Shown: positions 48,602-57,351 of the stretch, piece after piece
Layout of the letters: each line of letters starts with the position of its first letter
Numbering within the stretch: the stretch's first letter is position 1
NCBI RefSeq assembly: GCF_001277235.1
Contig: NZ_CP012266.1
Coordinates: 1,798,001-1,862,000 of the forward strand
Length of the DNA stretch: 64,000 nucleotides
Source: Cronobacter dublinensis subsp. dublinensis LMG 23823
GTDB lineage: Bacteria > Pseudomonadota > Gammaproteobacteria > Enterobacterales > Enterobacteriaceae
Reading direction: 5' to 3'
Made by a program: the position numbers and the translations under genes
The notes under the pieces: model-generated
Told to the model about the DNA's origin: nothing
The model's input: only the letters and a program-made list of their open reading frames with translations
Database searches by the model: none

Positions 48602-50857
48602 TTACGCCGGAATGGCGGCTACTTTCGGCGTGCGCGCCCAGACGCGATGGCAGGCGAGCTGGTGGATAAAATCATCCATAAAGCTGCCCGAGGCGTCGTC
48701 GGCTTCCACAATGCCTTCCTCGCCGGTGTCCGGCACGTTCAGGCGGCTTTTCAGCCCGCGCGCGTCGCCCATCAGGCCGATAGCCTTCAGGTGCTTGTAG
48801 GCCTCCAGCAGGTAGTACACCGCATCGCCGTTGTCAGCAAGCGCGCTCGCCGCACCGCCCGGCACCAGCACGGCGTCTACCGTGACCGACGGCGAGCCTG
48901 CGAAGGTGCCAGCCACTTCCAGTTGCGAGCCATCATCTGCCGTCACGCTGCCCATGCGGCTGTAGAGCAGTTTGGCGTGCACGCCGTGCGACTTCAGCGC
49001 CTGCAGCATGGCGAGCAGATCGGCGGATTTCACCTGATCGTTTAGCAATACCGCTACCACGCGACCTTTGACGGTGCCGCCCGGCACCGCGTACAGACTC
49101 AGCGACGGATCTTTCTTCAGCCCGTTGACGTCTTTCGGCGGCGCGACATGCATCTGCGCCTCGGTGAGCGTAATGCCAAGATTGTTTGCGACCGGGTGCG
49201 CCAGCGAGATATCGATATGGCAGAGGTGATCCACCACGCGCTCGCGGATGTAGCTGCGCACGACTTTGCTGAGCTCAAAGCTGAACGCGTCGATGATATG
49301 ACGCTGCTCAACCGGGGTCTGGCTCTGCCAGAAGAGGCGCGGCTGGGAATAATATTCACCGAATGACGGGCTGCGCTCGCGGATCTTATGGCCTTCGACG
49401 CGCACCTGATGGCTTTCAAATCCGCCAGCCTTCGGCGCAGGCGGCGTCTCGCGCGGCCAGTTGTCGTTAATCGAGTTCGGCTCATAGTTGGCCGGATTGG
49501 TGTCGATATCCATCCGGTGCATGCCGTCGCGCTGGAAATTATGGTACGGGCAGGTCGGGCGGTTAATCGGGATCTCGTGGAAGTTCGGCCCGCCGAGGCG
49601 GCTTATCTGGGTGTCGGTGTAGGAGAACAGACGCCCCTGCAACAGCGGATCGTTAGAGAAATCGAGCCCCGGCACAATATGCCCCGGATGGAACGCCGCC
49701 TGTTCGTTTTCCGCAAAGAAGTTATCCGGGTTGCGGTTTAGTACCATTTTGCCGACCAGCTGCACCGGCACCAGCTCTTCCGGGATAAGCTTGGTGGCGT
49801 CCAGCAGGTCGAAGTCGAATTTAAACTCATCTTCTTCCGGGATGAGCTGCACGCCGAGTTCATATTCCGGGTAGTCGCCCGCCTCAATGGATTCCCACAG
49901 GTCGCGGCGGTGGAAGTCCGGATCACGGCCGGTCAGCTTCTGGGACTCATCCCAGATAAGCGACGCTTTGCCCGCGACCGGTTTCCAGTGGAAGCGCACA
50001 AACGTGCCTTTCCCTTCGGCATTGATAAAGCGGAAGGTATGGATGCCGAAGCCTTCCATGGTGCGGTAGCTGCGCGGGATGCCGCGATCGGACATCGCCC
50101 ACATCACGTTATGCAGCGTCTCAGGTTGCAGCGACACGTAATCCCAGAAAGTGTCGTGGGCGCTCTGGCCCTGCGGCACGGCCCAGTGCGGCTCCGGCTT
50201 CACGGCGTGGACAAAGTCCGGAAATTTATGGGCGTCCTGAATGAAAAAGACCGGCGTGTTATTGCCCACCAGGTCGAAAATCCCTTCTTCGGTATAGAAC
50301 TTAGTGGCGAAGCCGCGGATATCGCGCACCGTATCCGCCGAGCCCGCGCCGCCCTGGACGGTTGAGAAACGCACAAACACCGGCGTGATTTTTTGTGGAT
50401 CGCTTAAAAACGCGGCTTTGGTGATGTCGCTCAGGCTTTTGTAAGGCTGGAAATAGCCGTGCGCGGCAGAGCCGCGGGCGTGAACGATGCGCTCAGGAAT
50501 GCGTTCGTGGTCGAAGTGGGTGATTTTTTCACGCAGGATAAAATCTTCAAGCAGCGTCGGGCCGCGGGTGCCTGCGCGCAGCGAGTTCTGATCGTCGGCG
50601 ATGCGCACGCCCTGGTTGGTGGTCAGCGCCTCGTGCTCGCCGCCCTTGCGGAAGGTCTCCAGCGCGCCGAGCTTATCGTTAGTCACCTGCGGGGCCTTCA
50701 GGCTGCCCGGCGCGGTCGGCTGTTCGCCCGGCGGCGTCGGTGCCGGAGAAGGGCGGTGGGAGCCATCATCCGGCGCCAGCGATCCCATGCCCGGTTGGGA
50801 CGACCGCGCGTCATGGAACGGCGCTTCGTGGTTAGGGCGTTTCTCATCATTCGACAT
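48602..50857 (-). CDS. katE: Catalase HPII, 751 aa
   Basis: The large monofunctional catalase of stationary phase. The N-terminal 75 residues are the Pro/Gly-rich arm (SLAPDDGSHRPSPAPTPPGE). The heme pocket has the distal His in ERIVHARGSAAHGYF and Asn in DLVGNNTPVFF, and the proximal Tyr in the GRLFSYTDTQISRLG block. Residues from about 600 form the flavodoxin-like C-terminal domain (VKGRVVAVLLNDQVKSADLL) that marks the large-subunit class. Length is near E. coli's 753. CTATAGTTA on the minus strand near 50915-50925 could be an RpoS-type -10. Confidence 0.97.
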   Translation of the reverse strand: MSNDEKRPNHEAPFHDARSSQPGMGSLAPDDGSHRPSPAPTPPGEQPTAPGSLKAPQVTNDKLGALETFRKGGEHEALTTNQGVRIADDQNSLRAGTRGPTLLEDFILREKITHFDHERIPERIVHARGSAAHGYFQPYKSLSDITKAAFLSDPQKITPVFVRFSTVQGGAGSADTVRDIRGFATKFYTEEGIFDLVGNNTPVFFIQDAHKFPDFVHAVKPEPHWAVPQGQSAHDTFWDYVSLQPETLHNVMWAMSDRGIPRSYRTMEGFGIHTFRFINAEGKGTFVRFHWKPVAGKASLIWDESQKLTGRDPDFHRRDLWESIEAGDYPEYELGVQLIPEEDEFKFDFDLLDATKLIPEELVPVQLVGKMVLNRNPDNFFAENEQAAFHPGHIVPGLDFSNDPLLQGRLFSYTDTQISRLGGPNFHEIPINRPTCPYHNFQRDGMHRMDIDTNPANYEPNSINDNWPRETPPAPKAGGFESHQVRVEGHKIRERSPSFGEYYSQPRLFWQSQTPVEQRHIIDAFSFELSKVVRSYIRERVVDHLCHIDISLAHPVANNLGITLTEAQMHVAPPKDVNGLKKDPSLSLYAVPGGTVKGRVVAVLLNDQVKSADLLAMLQALKSHGVHAKLLYSRMGSVTADDGSQLEVAGTFAGSPSVTVDAVLVPGGAASALADNGDAVYYLLEAYKHLKAIGLMGDARGLKSRLNVPDTGEEGIVEADDASGSFMDDFIHQLACHRVWARTPKVAAIPA

Positions 50858-51068
50858 TGAACTCGTCTCCTTTCCTTTTTCTAACGCAGTCGGATGACTG
50901 CATGAAATGTAAGGTAACTATAGAACAGGCCTGAAGTTCTTGCGGAAAAGGCGACGGCGTAAAAACCGGCAAATGAACGGCGCAGCGCACGCAGGATGCG
51001 ACGCAACGCGCCGCGATCCGCTATCATAGTGGTTTATCTTTTGTTTTCAGCCAGTGAATCCGACGCTT

Positions 51069-51299
51069 ATGAAACCACTTCGTCATCAGAATCGTCCCGT
51101 TATCAGCTATGTTCCCCGCGTGGAGCCGGCACCGCCGGATCATGCGGACCGCATGGAGGGCTTTGACGATGTCTGGGTGCTGAAGGGCAAGTATGTGGCG
51201 TTTGTGATGTCCGGGGATCGTTTTCGTCGCTCGCCCGCGTTCAGCTCGCCCGAAGCCGCCCAGCGCTGGGCCAATCAGCTTAAGCAGGATGAGATCTGA
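51069..51299 (+). CDS. cedA: Cell division activator CedA, 76 aa
   Basis: Small DNA- and RNA-polymerase-binding protein first found to restore division after over-replication. I prefer the ATG of MKPLRHQNRPVISYVPRVEP, as in E. coli; an in-frame GTG five codons earlier is possible, and neither has a strong ribosome site. The motifs SYVPRVEPAPPDHA, GFDDVWVLKGKYVAFVMSG and FSSPEAAQRWANQL are the conserved beta-sheet and helix. Divergent from katE, as in E. coli. Confidence 0.92.
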   Translation: MKPLRHQNRPVISYVPRVEPAPPDHADRMEGFDDVWVLKGKYVAFVMSGDRFRRSPAFSSPEAAQRWANQLKQDEI

Positions 51300-51371
51300 C
51301 GCCTGGCGCGCTAATAGCGATGCCGCGTGCAATTCGCGCCTGAGCCTTAGCCTGCCATCCCTGTCAGAAGA

Positions 51372-51403
51372 GAAAGCCCGCCGTCGTGCGGGCTTTTTTG
51401 TGG
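51372..51403 (+). terminator. Intrinsic terminator after cedA
   Basis: AAAGCCCGC-CGTC-GTGCGGGCTTTTTT structure; the T run follows the stem directly. Confidence 0.85.
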
Positions 51404-51424
51404 CCTGAATGCACGCTCCGGGCA

Positions 51425-51456
51425 TAAAAAAAACCGGCACAGGGCCGGTTTTTGCG
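51425..51456 (-). terminator. Intrinsic terminator of tcyP
   Basis: AAAACCGGC-CCTGT-GCCGGTTTTTTTT on the minus strand. Confidence 0.88.
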
Positions 51457-51474
51457 GGTCTATTGATGAGGCGA

Positions 51475-52866
51475 TTAACGGTGCGCCAGTTCGGCTTCGT
51501 CATCGCTGTTCAGGATGGTTTTATCCGTCTGCTTCAGCCACTGGCTGGTGAGCGTACCAGCCGTCATAGAGCCGCTGACGTTAAGCGCGGTACGGCCCAT
51601 ATCGATAAGCGGTTCAACGGAAATCAGCAGCGCCACCAGAGTGACTGGCAGGCCCATTGCCGGGAGCACGATCAGCGCCGCGAAGGTCGCGCCGCCGCCA
51701 ACACCCGCCACGCCTGCGGAGCTTAAGGTCACGATGCCGACGAGCGTCGCAATCCACACCGGATCGAGCGGGTTAATGCCAACGGTCGGGGCAACCATCA
51801 CCGCCAGCATGGTCGGGTAGAGACCCGCACAACCGTTCTGGCCGATGGTCGCGCCAAAGGACGCCGCGAAGGAGGCGATAGACTCCGGCACGCCGAGGCG
51901 ACGGGTCTGCGCTTCAACGTTCAGCGGAATGCTGGCGGCGCTGGAGCGGCTGGTAAAGGCGAAAGTCAGTACCGGCCAGACTTTACGGAAATAGCGCAGC
52001 GGGCTGACGCCATTCACCGCGAGCAGCACGCCGTGCACCACGAACATGATGCCGAGGCCGAGGTAAGAGGCGACCACAAAGCTGCCGAGCTTGATGATGT
52101 CCTGCAGGTTAGAGCCCGCCACGACTTTGGTCATCAGCGCCAGCACGCCATACGGGGTCAGCTGCATGACCAGACGCACCAGCTTCATCACCCAGCTTTG
52201 CAGGATGTCGATAGCCGCCAGCACGCGCTCGCCTTTCGGCGCGTCGTCTTTCAGCAGTTTCAGTGCCGCGACGCCCAGGAAGGCCGCGAAAATCACCACG
52301 CTGATGATAGAGGTCGGGCTCGCGCCGGTGAGATCGGCAAACGGGTTTTTCGGTACGAAGGAGAGCAGCAGCTGCGGCACGGTGAGGTCGGCGACTTTAC
52401 CGGCGTAGTTGGTCTGAATGGCGTTCAGACGCGCGGTTTCCGCGCTGCCCTGCACCAGGCCTTCCGCCGTCAGGCCGAAGAGGTTGGTCACCAGCACGCC
52501 GACCAGGGCGGCGATAAGCGTGGTGAACAGCAGCGTGCCGATGGTCAGAACGCTGATTTTACCGAGCGAAGAGGCGTTATGCAGGCGCGCGACGGCGCTC
52601 AGGATCATCGCAAACACCAGCGGCATGACAATCATCTGCAGCAGCTGCACATAGCCGTTGCCGACAATGTTGAACCACTGGATGGAGGTTTTCAGCGTCT
52701 CGCTGTCAGAGCCATAAATGGTGTGCAGCGCGAGCCCGAAGACCACGCCCATCGCCAGACCAAGTAATACTTTTTTCGCAAGGCTCCACTGGGTGTGGCG
52801 CGTGCGCGCCAGCAACAGCAGCAGAACCACGAACGCGATAACGTTCGCTATCAGTGGAAGATTCAT
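51475..52866 (-). CDS. tcyP: L-cystine sodium/proton symporter TcyP (YdjN), 463 aa
   Basis: A dicarboxylate/amino acid:cation symporter family protein importing cystine. Eight membrane spans and two re-entrant loops are expected: the serine-rich loop FAFTSRSSAASIPLNVEAQ and GQNGCAGLYPTMLAVMVAP are the family's hairpins, and VGGGATFAALIVLPAMG the late helix. Start MNLPLIANVIAFVVLLLLLA with AGGAGAACGGGG upstream; length equals that of E. coli YdjN. Likely controlled by CysB, but no site can be read with confidence. Confidence 0.95.
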   Translation of the reverse strand: MNLPLIANVIAFVVLLLLLARTRHTQWSLAKKVLLGLAMGVVFGLALHTIYGSDSETLKTSIQWFNIVGNGYVQLLQMIVMPLVFAMILSAVARLHNASSLGKISVLTIGTLLFTTLIAALVGVLVTNLFGLTAEGLVQGSAETARLNAIQTNYAGKVADLTVPQLLLSFVPKNPFADLTGASPTSIISVVIFAAFLGVAALKLLKDDAPKGERVLAAIDILQSWVMKLVRLVMQLTPYGVLALMTKVVAGSNLQDIIKLGSFVVASYLGLGIMFVVHGVLLAVNGVSPLRYFRKVWPVLTFAFTSRSSAASIPLNVEAQTRRLGVPESIASFAASFGATIGQNGCAGLYPTMLAVMVAPTVGINPLDPVWIATLVGIVTLSSAGVAGVGGGATFAALIVLPAMGLPVTLVALLISVEPLIDMGRTALNVSGSMTAGTLTSQWLKQTDKTILNSDDEAELAHR

Positions 52867-53001
52867 CCCCGTTCTCCTGATTTTTTTATAACCAGCATGG
52901 CCGAAATGGCATGCCTTTATGCCGCAAAGGGTATCAGAATCAAAACAGAGGGCCTTATATCCAAATGGAATGGGTTATATCAAAACGCAATTTCAGTTTA
53001 T

Positions 53002-53592
53002 TTACTGTTCCATCTGGTGATGAATAAAACGGTTGAAGGTGTTTTGCAGCGAGTTGATCGCGGCCGACGACCATTTCATCGCGCTACTGTCGGTCATGCT
53101 TTGCGGCATCCAGACGGCCCAGACGAACAGCGCCATGCACAGCACTCGCTCCAGCTGATTGCCCTTTTGCGGATAGAGCAGCGGCAGGCGGAAACGCCAG
53201 CGGCAGGGCCACAGCAGCGGCACGCCAGCGGGCGTTATCATATCGGCGAGAATATGGCTCAGGTAACCGAGCACCAGCCCCTGCAACGCGTCGGCGGGCA
53301 GTATCCACGACTCCGGAACTTTTAACAGAAATAGCGTCAACCCGCCAAAGACCGCCAGCAGGCTGTGCGTAAAGCCCCGGTGGCCGAACATGCGCGCCAC
53401 GGGCTTTGAGATCCATTTTAGGCGCTGCCCGAGAAAAGATTTCGGGTGATCGATATCCGGCAGCAGGCAGGTGAGAATGGCGGAAGGGATAATATGCCAC
53501 CAGTCGCCCTGCGCCAGCACAGGGGTCAGCTCGGCATTTTTAGCAAATACCGCGCAGGCTATAGAAAAAAGCAGGTGGCCTTCCGCCGTCAT
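53002..53592 (-). CDS. ydjM: YdjM, SOS-inducible inner-membrane metal-dependent hydrolase family protein, 196 aa
   Basis: DUF457/YdjM family: four membrane spans with the His/Asp cluster characteristic of membrane-bound metal-dependent hydrolases, PDIDHPKSFLGQ, FGHRGFTHSLLAVF and GYLSHILADMITPAGVPLLW. The N-terminus MTAEGHLLFSIACAVFAKNA is identical in style to the E. coli protein. The substrate is unknown. Two abutting LexA boxes precede it, matching the double box of E. coli ydjM, so it belongs to the SOS regulon. Confidence 0.95.
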   Translation of the reverse strand: MTAEGHLLFSIACAVFAKNAELTPVLAQGDWWHIIPSAILTCLLPDIDHPKSFLGQRLKWISKPVARMFGHRGFTHSLLAVFGGLTLFLLKVPESWILPADALQGLVLGYLSHILADMITPAGVPLLWPCRWRFRLPLLYPQKGNQLERVLCMALFVWAVWMPQSMTDSSAMKWSSAAINSLQNTFNRFIHHQMEQ

Positions 53593-53605
53593 GATGAAAC
53601 CCTGT

Positions 53606-53643
53606 AACTGTCAATCTATCCAGTATAGGGTTTTTATACAGTA
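53606..53643. promoter_or_regulatory. Tandem LexA boxes of ydjM
   Basis: AACTGTCAATCTATCCAGTA (53606-53625) has CTGT-N8-CCAG. It abuts TATAGGGTTTTTATACAGTA (53624-53643), whose reverse reads TACTGTATAAAAACCCTATA, a weaker box. The same double arrangement is known in front of E. coli ydjM. Confidence 0.82.
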
Positions 53644-53705
53644 GAGAAAAGTGGTGACGGTGTAACACTTTGTCACCGCAGGCCGCGTGACGCCTCGTTT
53701 CGCCG

Positions 53706-54464
53706 CTAGCGGGCGAGCCAGCCGCCGTCCACCGCCAGGGTGTAGCCGTTAACATAATCCGACGCCGCCGAGGCGAGAAAAATCACCGGCCCCTGTAAAT
53801 CCTCGGGTTTCCCCCAGCGGCCCGCCGGTATGCGTGCGAGAATTTCCTCATTACGTTCAGCGTCTTCGCGCAGCGCCTGGGTGTTATTGGTCGCCATATA
53901 GCCTGGGGCAATGCCGTTGACGTTAATGCCAAAAGGCGCCCATTCGTTGGCGAGCAGGCGGGTGAGGCCGAGCACGCCGCTCTTCGACGCGGTGTAAGAG
54001 GGCACGCGAATGCCGCCCTGGAACGAGAGCATCGAAGCGACGTTAATGATTTTGCCGCCGCAGCCCTGAGCGATGAACTGCTTCGCGACGGCCTGCGAGA
54101 GGAAAAAGAGCGCCTTGAGATTGAGATCCATCACCTCATCCCAGTCCTGCTCGCTGAAATTCAGCGCGTCTTCGCGCCGGATAATCCCGGCGTTATTCAC
54201 CAGAATATCGACCCGGCCCAGCGCATCGACGGTTTGCGTGACGAGCGCCTGCGGCGGCGCGCTGGCTAAATCCGCCTCGATGGCGACGAAGCGGCGACCA
54301 AGCGCGTGCACTTTGGCGGCGGTCTCCCGCGCCGGGCGACGGCTGACGCCCGCGATATCGCACCCGGCGGCGGCAAGCCCCAGCGCCATGCCCTGTCCGA
54401 GACCCGTATTGCATCCGGTCACCATCGCCACTTTTCCGGCAAGCGAGAATTTCTCCAGCATCAT
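53706..54464 (-). CDS. kduD: KduD-type 2-dehydro-3-deoxy-D-gluconate 5-dehydrogenase, 252 aa
   Basis: A short-chain dehydrogenase of pectin and glycosaminoglycan hexuronate breakdown, converting the DKI-derived keto acid to KDG. Dinucleotide motif TGCNTGLGQG at 16-25, NNAG at 90-93, and catalytic Ser144, Tyr157 and Lys161 in SMLSFQGG and PSYTASKSG; ends DYVNGYTLAVDGGWLAR as in KduD. AGAGGAACGG precedes the ATG. Normally next to kduI, here it stands alone between ydjM and yniC. A KdgR-like operator lies about 100 bases upstream. Gluconate 5-dehydrogenase is a less likely alternative. Confidence 0.85.
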   Translation of the reverse strand: MMLEKFSLAGKVAMVTGCNTGLGQGMALGLAAAGCDIAGVSRRPARETAAKVHALGRRFVAIEADLASAPPQALVTQTVDALGRVDILVNNAGIIRREDALNFSEQDWDEVMDLNLKALFFLSQAVAKQFIAQGCGGKIINVASMLSFQGGIRVPSYTASKSGVLGLTRLLANEWAPFGINVNGIAPGYMATNNTQALREDAERNEEILARIPAGRWGKPEDLQGPVIFLASAASDYVNGYTLAVDGGWLAR

Positions 54465-54556
54465 CCGTTCCTCTTTGGCTCATCTGTGCGGCGCAGGGAC
54501 AACTCCCTTTCGCATTCACAGCAATGATAGGAGGCGGCGAACGAAAAGACAAAGCC

Positions 54557-54579
54557 AAATGAAACTGCGTTTTAAAAAT
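54557..54579. promoter_or_regulatory. KdgR-like operator upstream of kduD
   Basis: AAATGAAACTGCGTTTTAAAAAT contains TGAAAC-TGC-GTTTTA, an imperfect palindrome close to the KdgR consensus (AATGAAAC...GTTTCATT). Position about 95 bases before kduD fits control by the hexuronate-catabolism repressor. Confidence 0.55.
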
Positions 54580-54612
54580 ATGACGGCGAGCGGTTTTCAG
54601 GAGAGAAGGTGA

Positions 54613-54640
54613 GACAAACCGCCGCCGGAGGGCGGCGGTC
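54613..54640 (-). terminator. GC-rich hairpin after yniC, probable terminator
   Basis: ACCGCCGCC-CTCC-GGCGGCGGT on the minus strand followed by a short TTGTCTC; strong stem but weak T tract. Confidence 0.6.
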
Positions 54641-54649
54641 AACACGCGG

Positions 54650-55318
54650 TTAACCGAGCAGATGCCAGGGTTCAAGCTCGGTCAGAGAATGAAGCCGCAC
54701 GTTCGCCAGTGCCCAGCGCGCGTCGCTGCGGTTCTCTTCGGCGGGCACGACAATAGAGCGCATCCGCGCCGCTTTGCTGGCGACCATGCCGTTGACGGAG
54801 TCTTCCAGCGTGACGCAGCAGAGCGGATCGACGCCTAGTTTCGCCGCGGCGTCCAGATAGACCTGCGGGTGCGGCTTGCTGTAGGGCAGATGTTCGGCGG
54901 AGGCGAGCGCGTCAAACGATTCACGCAGCCCGAAGAGCGAGAGCACGCGCTCCAGCATATGCAGCGGCGAGGCGGACGCGAGGCCCACTTTCAGCCCCTG
55001 CGCTTTACACAGCGCAATGGCATCCGCCACGCCCGGCAGTAGGGGGCGTTTTTCTTCCACCAGCGTAATGGCGCGGGTGATAATGCGCTGTGTGACTTCC
55101 GCCACCGACGGGCCATTCCACGGCTGCTGCGCGAACCATAGCTCAACCACCAGATCGATACGCAGCCCCAGCGTGTCGGGCAGCTCATGGCGGCGGGAGG
55201 TGTCGACGCCAAGCGTCGCCATCACTTCCAGCTCCGCCTGATCCCAGAGCGGCTCGGAATCGATCAGTAAACCATCCATATCAAAAATTGCGGCGAGGAT
55301 CTGTCGCGGTGAAGACAT
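54650..55318 (-). CDS. hxpB: HxpB (YniC), HAD sugar phosphatase, 222 aa
   Basis: Dephosphorylates 2-deoxyglucose 6-phosphate and hexitol phosphates. HAD motif I is FDMDGLLIDSEP (nucleophile Asp near residue 12 and the acid Asp two later); motif II is GLASASPLHML; motif III Lys is in LPYSKPHPQVYLDAA; motif IV is VTLEDSVNGMVAS. The cap is inserted after motif I. Length 222 equals E. coli YniC. Divergent from yniB, as in E. coli, with about 160 bases of shared upstream sequence. Confidence 0.96.
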   Translation of the reverse strand: MSSPRQILAAIFDMDGLLIDSEPLWDQAELEVMATLGVDTSRRHELPDTLGLRIDLVVELWFAQQPWNGPSVAEVTQRIITRAITLVEEKRPLLPGVADAIALCKAQGLKVGLASASPLHMLERVLSLFGLRESFDALASAEHLPYSKPHPQVYLDAAAKLGVDPLCCVTLEDSVNGMVASKAARMRSIVVPAEENRSDARWALANVRLHSLTELEPWHLLG

Positions 55319-55478
55319 CGTCTGTCACTCCTTATTTTTTCGCGAGAAAGGTTAATCAATAGCCGTAAATGCGCGTTATGGCTACCGCTTTCCGGTTCCA
55401 TGCCGGAAAGTTCAGGCGTAAAGGCGCTTCACAGGGTAAACTTAGGCCAGTCTTTCGCGTCGCTATCAAGGGGAAAGC

Positions 55479-56015
55479 ATGACGTATCAACAAGCTGGAC
55501 GCATTGGTGTCTTAAAACGCATCGCCGGATGGGTGATTTTTATTCCTGCCACGCTCTCGACGATTATCTCCGTACTGAAGTTCATGTATGAGCACAGCGA
55601 GAAACAGCCGGGCATCAACGCCGTGATGCTGGATTTCGCGCATGTGATGATTGAGATGGTGCGTTTTAACACGCCGTTCCTGAATCTGTTCTGGTACAAC
55701 TCGCCGCAGCCCGATTTCGCGCGTCACGCCAATATCGGTTTCTGGGTTATTTATCTGCTGATTTTTGTCGGGCTGGCGTTGCAGGCCTCCGGCGCGCGCA
55801 TGTGCCGTCAGGCGCGTTTCCTGCGCGAACATGTCGAAGACAGCCTGATCCTGGAGCGCGCCAAAGGCGATGACGGGCTCACCCGCGAGGCGTTTGAGTC
55901 GCGCATCGTGGTGCCGCGCCACACGGTTTTCCTGCAAATTTTCCCGCTCTATGTCCTGCCGGTGATTGTGCTGGTGCTGGGCTATCTGTTCTTTTCCCTG
56001 CTTGGATTCCTGTAA
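55479..56015 (+). CDS. yniB: YniB, inner-membrane protein of unknown function, 178 aa
   Basis: Start MTYQQAGRIGVLKRIAGWVI with AAGGGGAAAGC upstream; length as in E. coli. Hydrophobic spans at about 15-38 (WVIFIPATLSTIISVLKFMY), 85-103 (IGFWVIYLLIFVGLALQASG) and 150-177 (IFPLYVLPVIVLVLGYLFF), with a charged cytoplasmic loop carrying REHVEDSLILERAKGDDG between the last two. No enzymatic motif is visible. It lies between hxpB and the sugar kinase yniA, an arrangement kept from E. coli, but nothing shows they act together. Confidence 0.93.
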   Translation: MTYQQAGRIGVLKRIAGWVIFIPATLSTIISVLKFMYEHSEKQPGINAVMLDFAHVMIEMVRFNTPFLNLFWYNSPQPDFARHANIGFWVIYLLIFVGLALQASGARMCRQARFLREHVEDSLILERAKGDDGLTREAFESRIVVPRHTVFLQIFPLYVLPVIVLVLGYLFFSLLGFL

Positions 56016-56017
56016 AG

Positions 56018-56043
56018 GCTGACGCGCGCCCTTGGCGCGCGTT
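56018..56043. terminator. Hairpin between the convergent yniB and yniA
   Basis: ACGCGCGCC-CTT-GGCGCGCGT stem placed between the two stops; no long T tract on either side. Confidence 0.55.
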
Positions 56044-56045
56044 CG

Positions 56046-56906
56046 TCACACCTCTAATACATGCGTTAGCGCTTTTTGCGCCGCGACCAGATGCGGGCCG
56101 CCAAAGAGCGTCGCACGGTTAAGCAGCGTGTAGAGCTGATAGAGCGGTTGGCGTGCCAGAAAGCCCGCCGGCAGCGGCAGGACCGACTGATAGCCGTCAT
56201 AAATTTGCGGCGGCTGTTCCGGGTGCAGCGGCAGCATCGCCAGATCGCACTCGCGATCGCCCCAGTAACAGGCCGGGTCGAAAATATACGGCCCCTCAGG
56301 CCCCAGCGCACAGTTGCCGGACCACAAATCGCCGTGCAGTAAGGAGGGCGCGGGCTGGTGGGAGACGAGCTGCTGATGCACGACATCGACGATACGGTCG
56401 ATATCGCCGAACTCCAGGCCTTTTTCCGCCGCCAGCTCAAGCTGCCAGCCGATACGCTGTTCGGCGAAAAAACTTGCCCAGCGGCGCTGCCAGGCGTTGG
56501 GCTGCGGGGTGGTGGAGAGCGTGTTGTCGTAATCGAGACCGTACTGCGGCTGTTCGCTCCACTGGTGCAGGCGCGCCAGCTGCTGGCCGAGCAGAAAGGC
56601 GTTGTGGGCGTCGAGCGGTTTCGGGGGCAGGTATTCGAGCAGTAAAAAACTGTATTCGCGCTCGCTGCCGACGCCAATCACCTCCGGCACCGTGACCGTT
56701 TTACTGCGCGCCAGCAGGCTTAGCTGATCGGCCTCTGCGGTGAAACAGGGGAGCAGCGTCACATCGTCGCATTTGACGAAAATATCGCGCCCGGCCCAGT
56801 TGATACGCCACGCGGCATGGATTTCACCGCCCGGCAGTTCGGTTCGCTGGCTGATTTCACCGGCGCCCAGCTGTTCGTTTAACAAACGCGTAATGGCATG
56901 CCACAT
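56046..56906 (-). CDS. yniA: YniA, fructosamine kinase family protein, 286 aa
   Basis: Phosphorylates ketosamines or related substrates, promoting deglycation; a protein-kinase-like fold. The invariant blocks are GGEIHAAWRINWAGRDIFVKC (N-lobe with Lys), SFLLLEYLPPKP, the catalytic loop LLHGDLWSGNCALG with Asp, and FDPACYWGDRECDLAMLPL. Length 286 as in E. coli, where YniA protects against stress. Start MWHAITRLLNEQLGAGEISQ with GGGAGAGACATC upstream. Converges on yniB. Confidence 0.94.
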   Translation of the reverse strand: MWHAITRLLNEQLGAGEISQRTELPGGEIHAAWRINWAGRDIFVKCDDVTLLPCFTAEADQLSLLARSKTVTVPEVIGVGSEREYSFLLLEYLPPKPLDAHNAFLLGQQLARLHQWSEQPQYGLDYDNTLSTTPQPNAWQRRWASFFAEQRIGWQLELAAEKGLEFGDIDRIVDVVHQQLVSHQPAPSLLHGDLWSGNCALGPEGPYIFDPACYWGDRECDLAMLPLHPEQPPQIYDGYQSVLPLPAGFLARQPLYQLYTLLNRATLFGGPHLVAAQKALTHVLEV

Positions 56907-57002
56907 GATGTCTCTCCCAGGTTTCCCGTCAGGGCGTTCAGCTTAGCGCGCCCGCGCGCCGGATAATCTGCGCGGGCGCACAACCAGGCGTGCGCGAAGG
57001 CG

Positions 57003-57299
57003 TTACACGGCGTCGTTGTCGCGCAGCCAGGCTTCAAACGTGGTGACGCTCACCTGCGGTTTCTGGTCGAGCGCCGCTTCGCCAAGCCCCTGTGCGAGGT
57101 TGTGCACCTCGTCCTGACTGAGCGCGCTCACCAGCCCGAAGGTGTTGGTGCCGAGCTCGTGGATTTTCCCGTCATCGTCGGCGAGCGTCAGCAGGAAACC
57201 GCCGCGCGTCAGGTGATTATTAAGCTCGTTAATGTCGGTCAGGCTTTTTTCATGAAACGTGATGGTGACGACATAGCGGGTGACTTCTCCATTACTCAT
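57003..57299 (-). CDS. ydiZ: YdiZ, GhoS-like small protein, 98 aa
   Basis: Start MSNGEVTRYVVTITFHEKS after AAAGAGGTACGCC; the long upstream frame belongs to no gene. The conserved ITFHEKSLTDINELNNHL, TRGGFLLTLADDDGKIHELG and FGLVSALSQDEV blocks match E. coli YdiZ, a small ferredoxin-like-fold protein related to the endoribonuclease antitoxin GhoS. Its activity is not established. It follows pfkB by 52 bases on the same strand, as in E. coli, and probably shares its transcript. Confidence 0.88.
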   Translation of the reverse strand: MSNGEVTRYVVTITFHEKSLTDINELNNHLTRGGFLLTLADDDGKIHELGTNTFGLVSALSQDEVHNLAQGLGEAALDQKPQVSVTTFEAWLRDNDAV

Positions 57300-57351
57300 G
57301 GCGTACCTCTTTGTCAGCAGTGAAAGGCCAGCCTGGCGGCTGGCCAGAATG

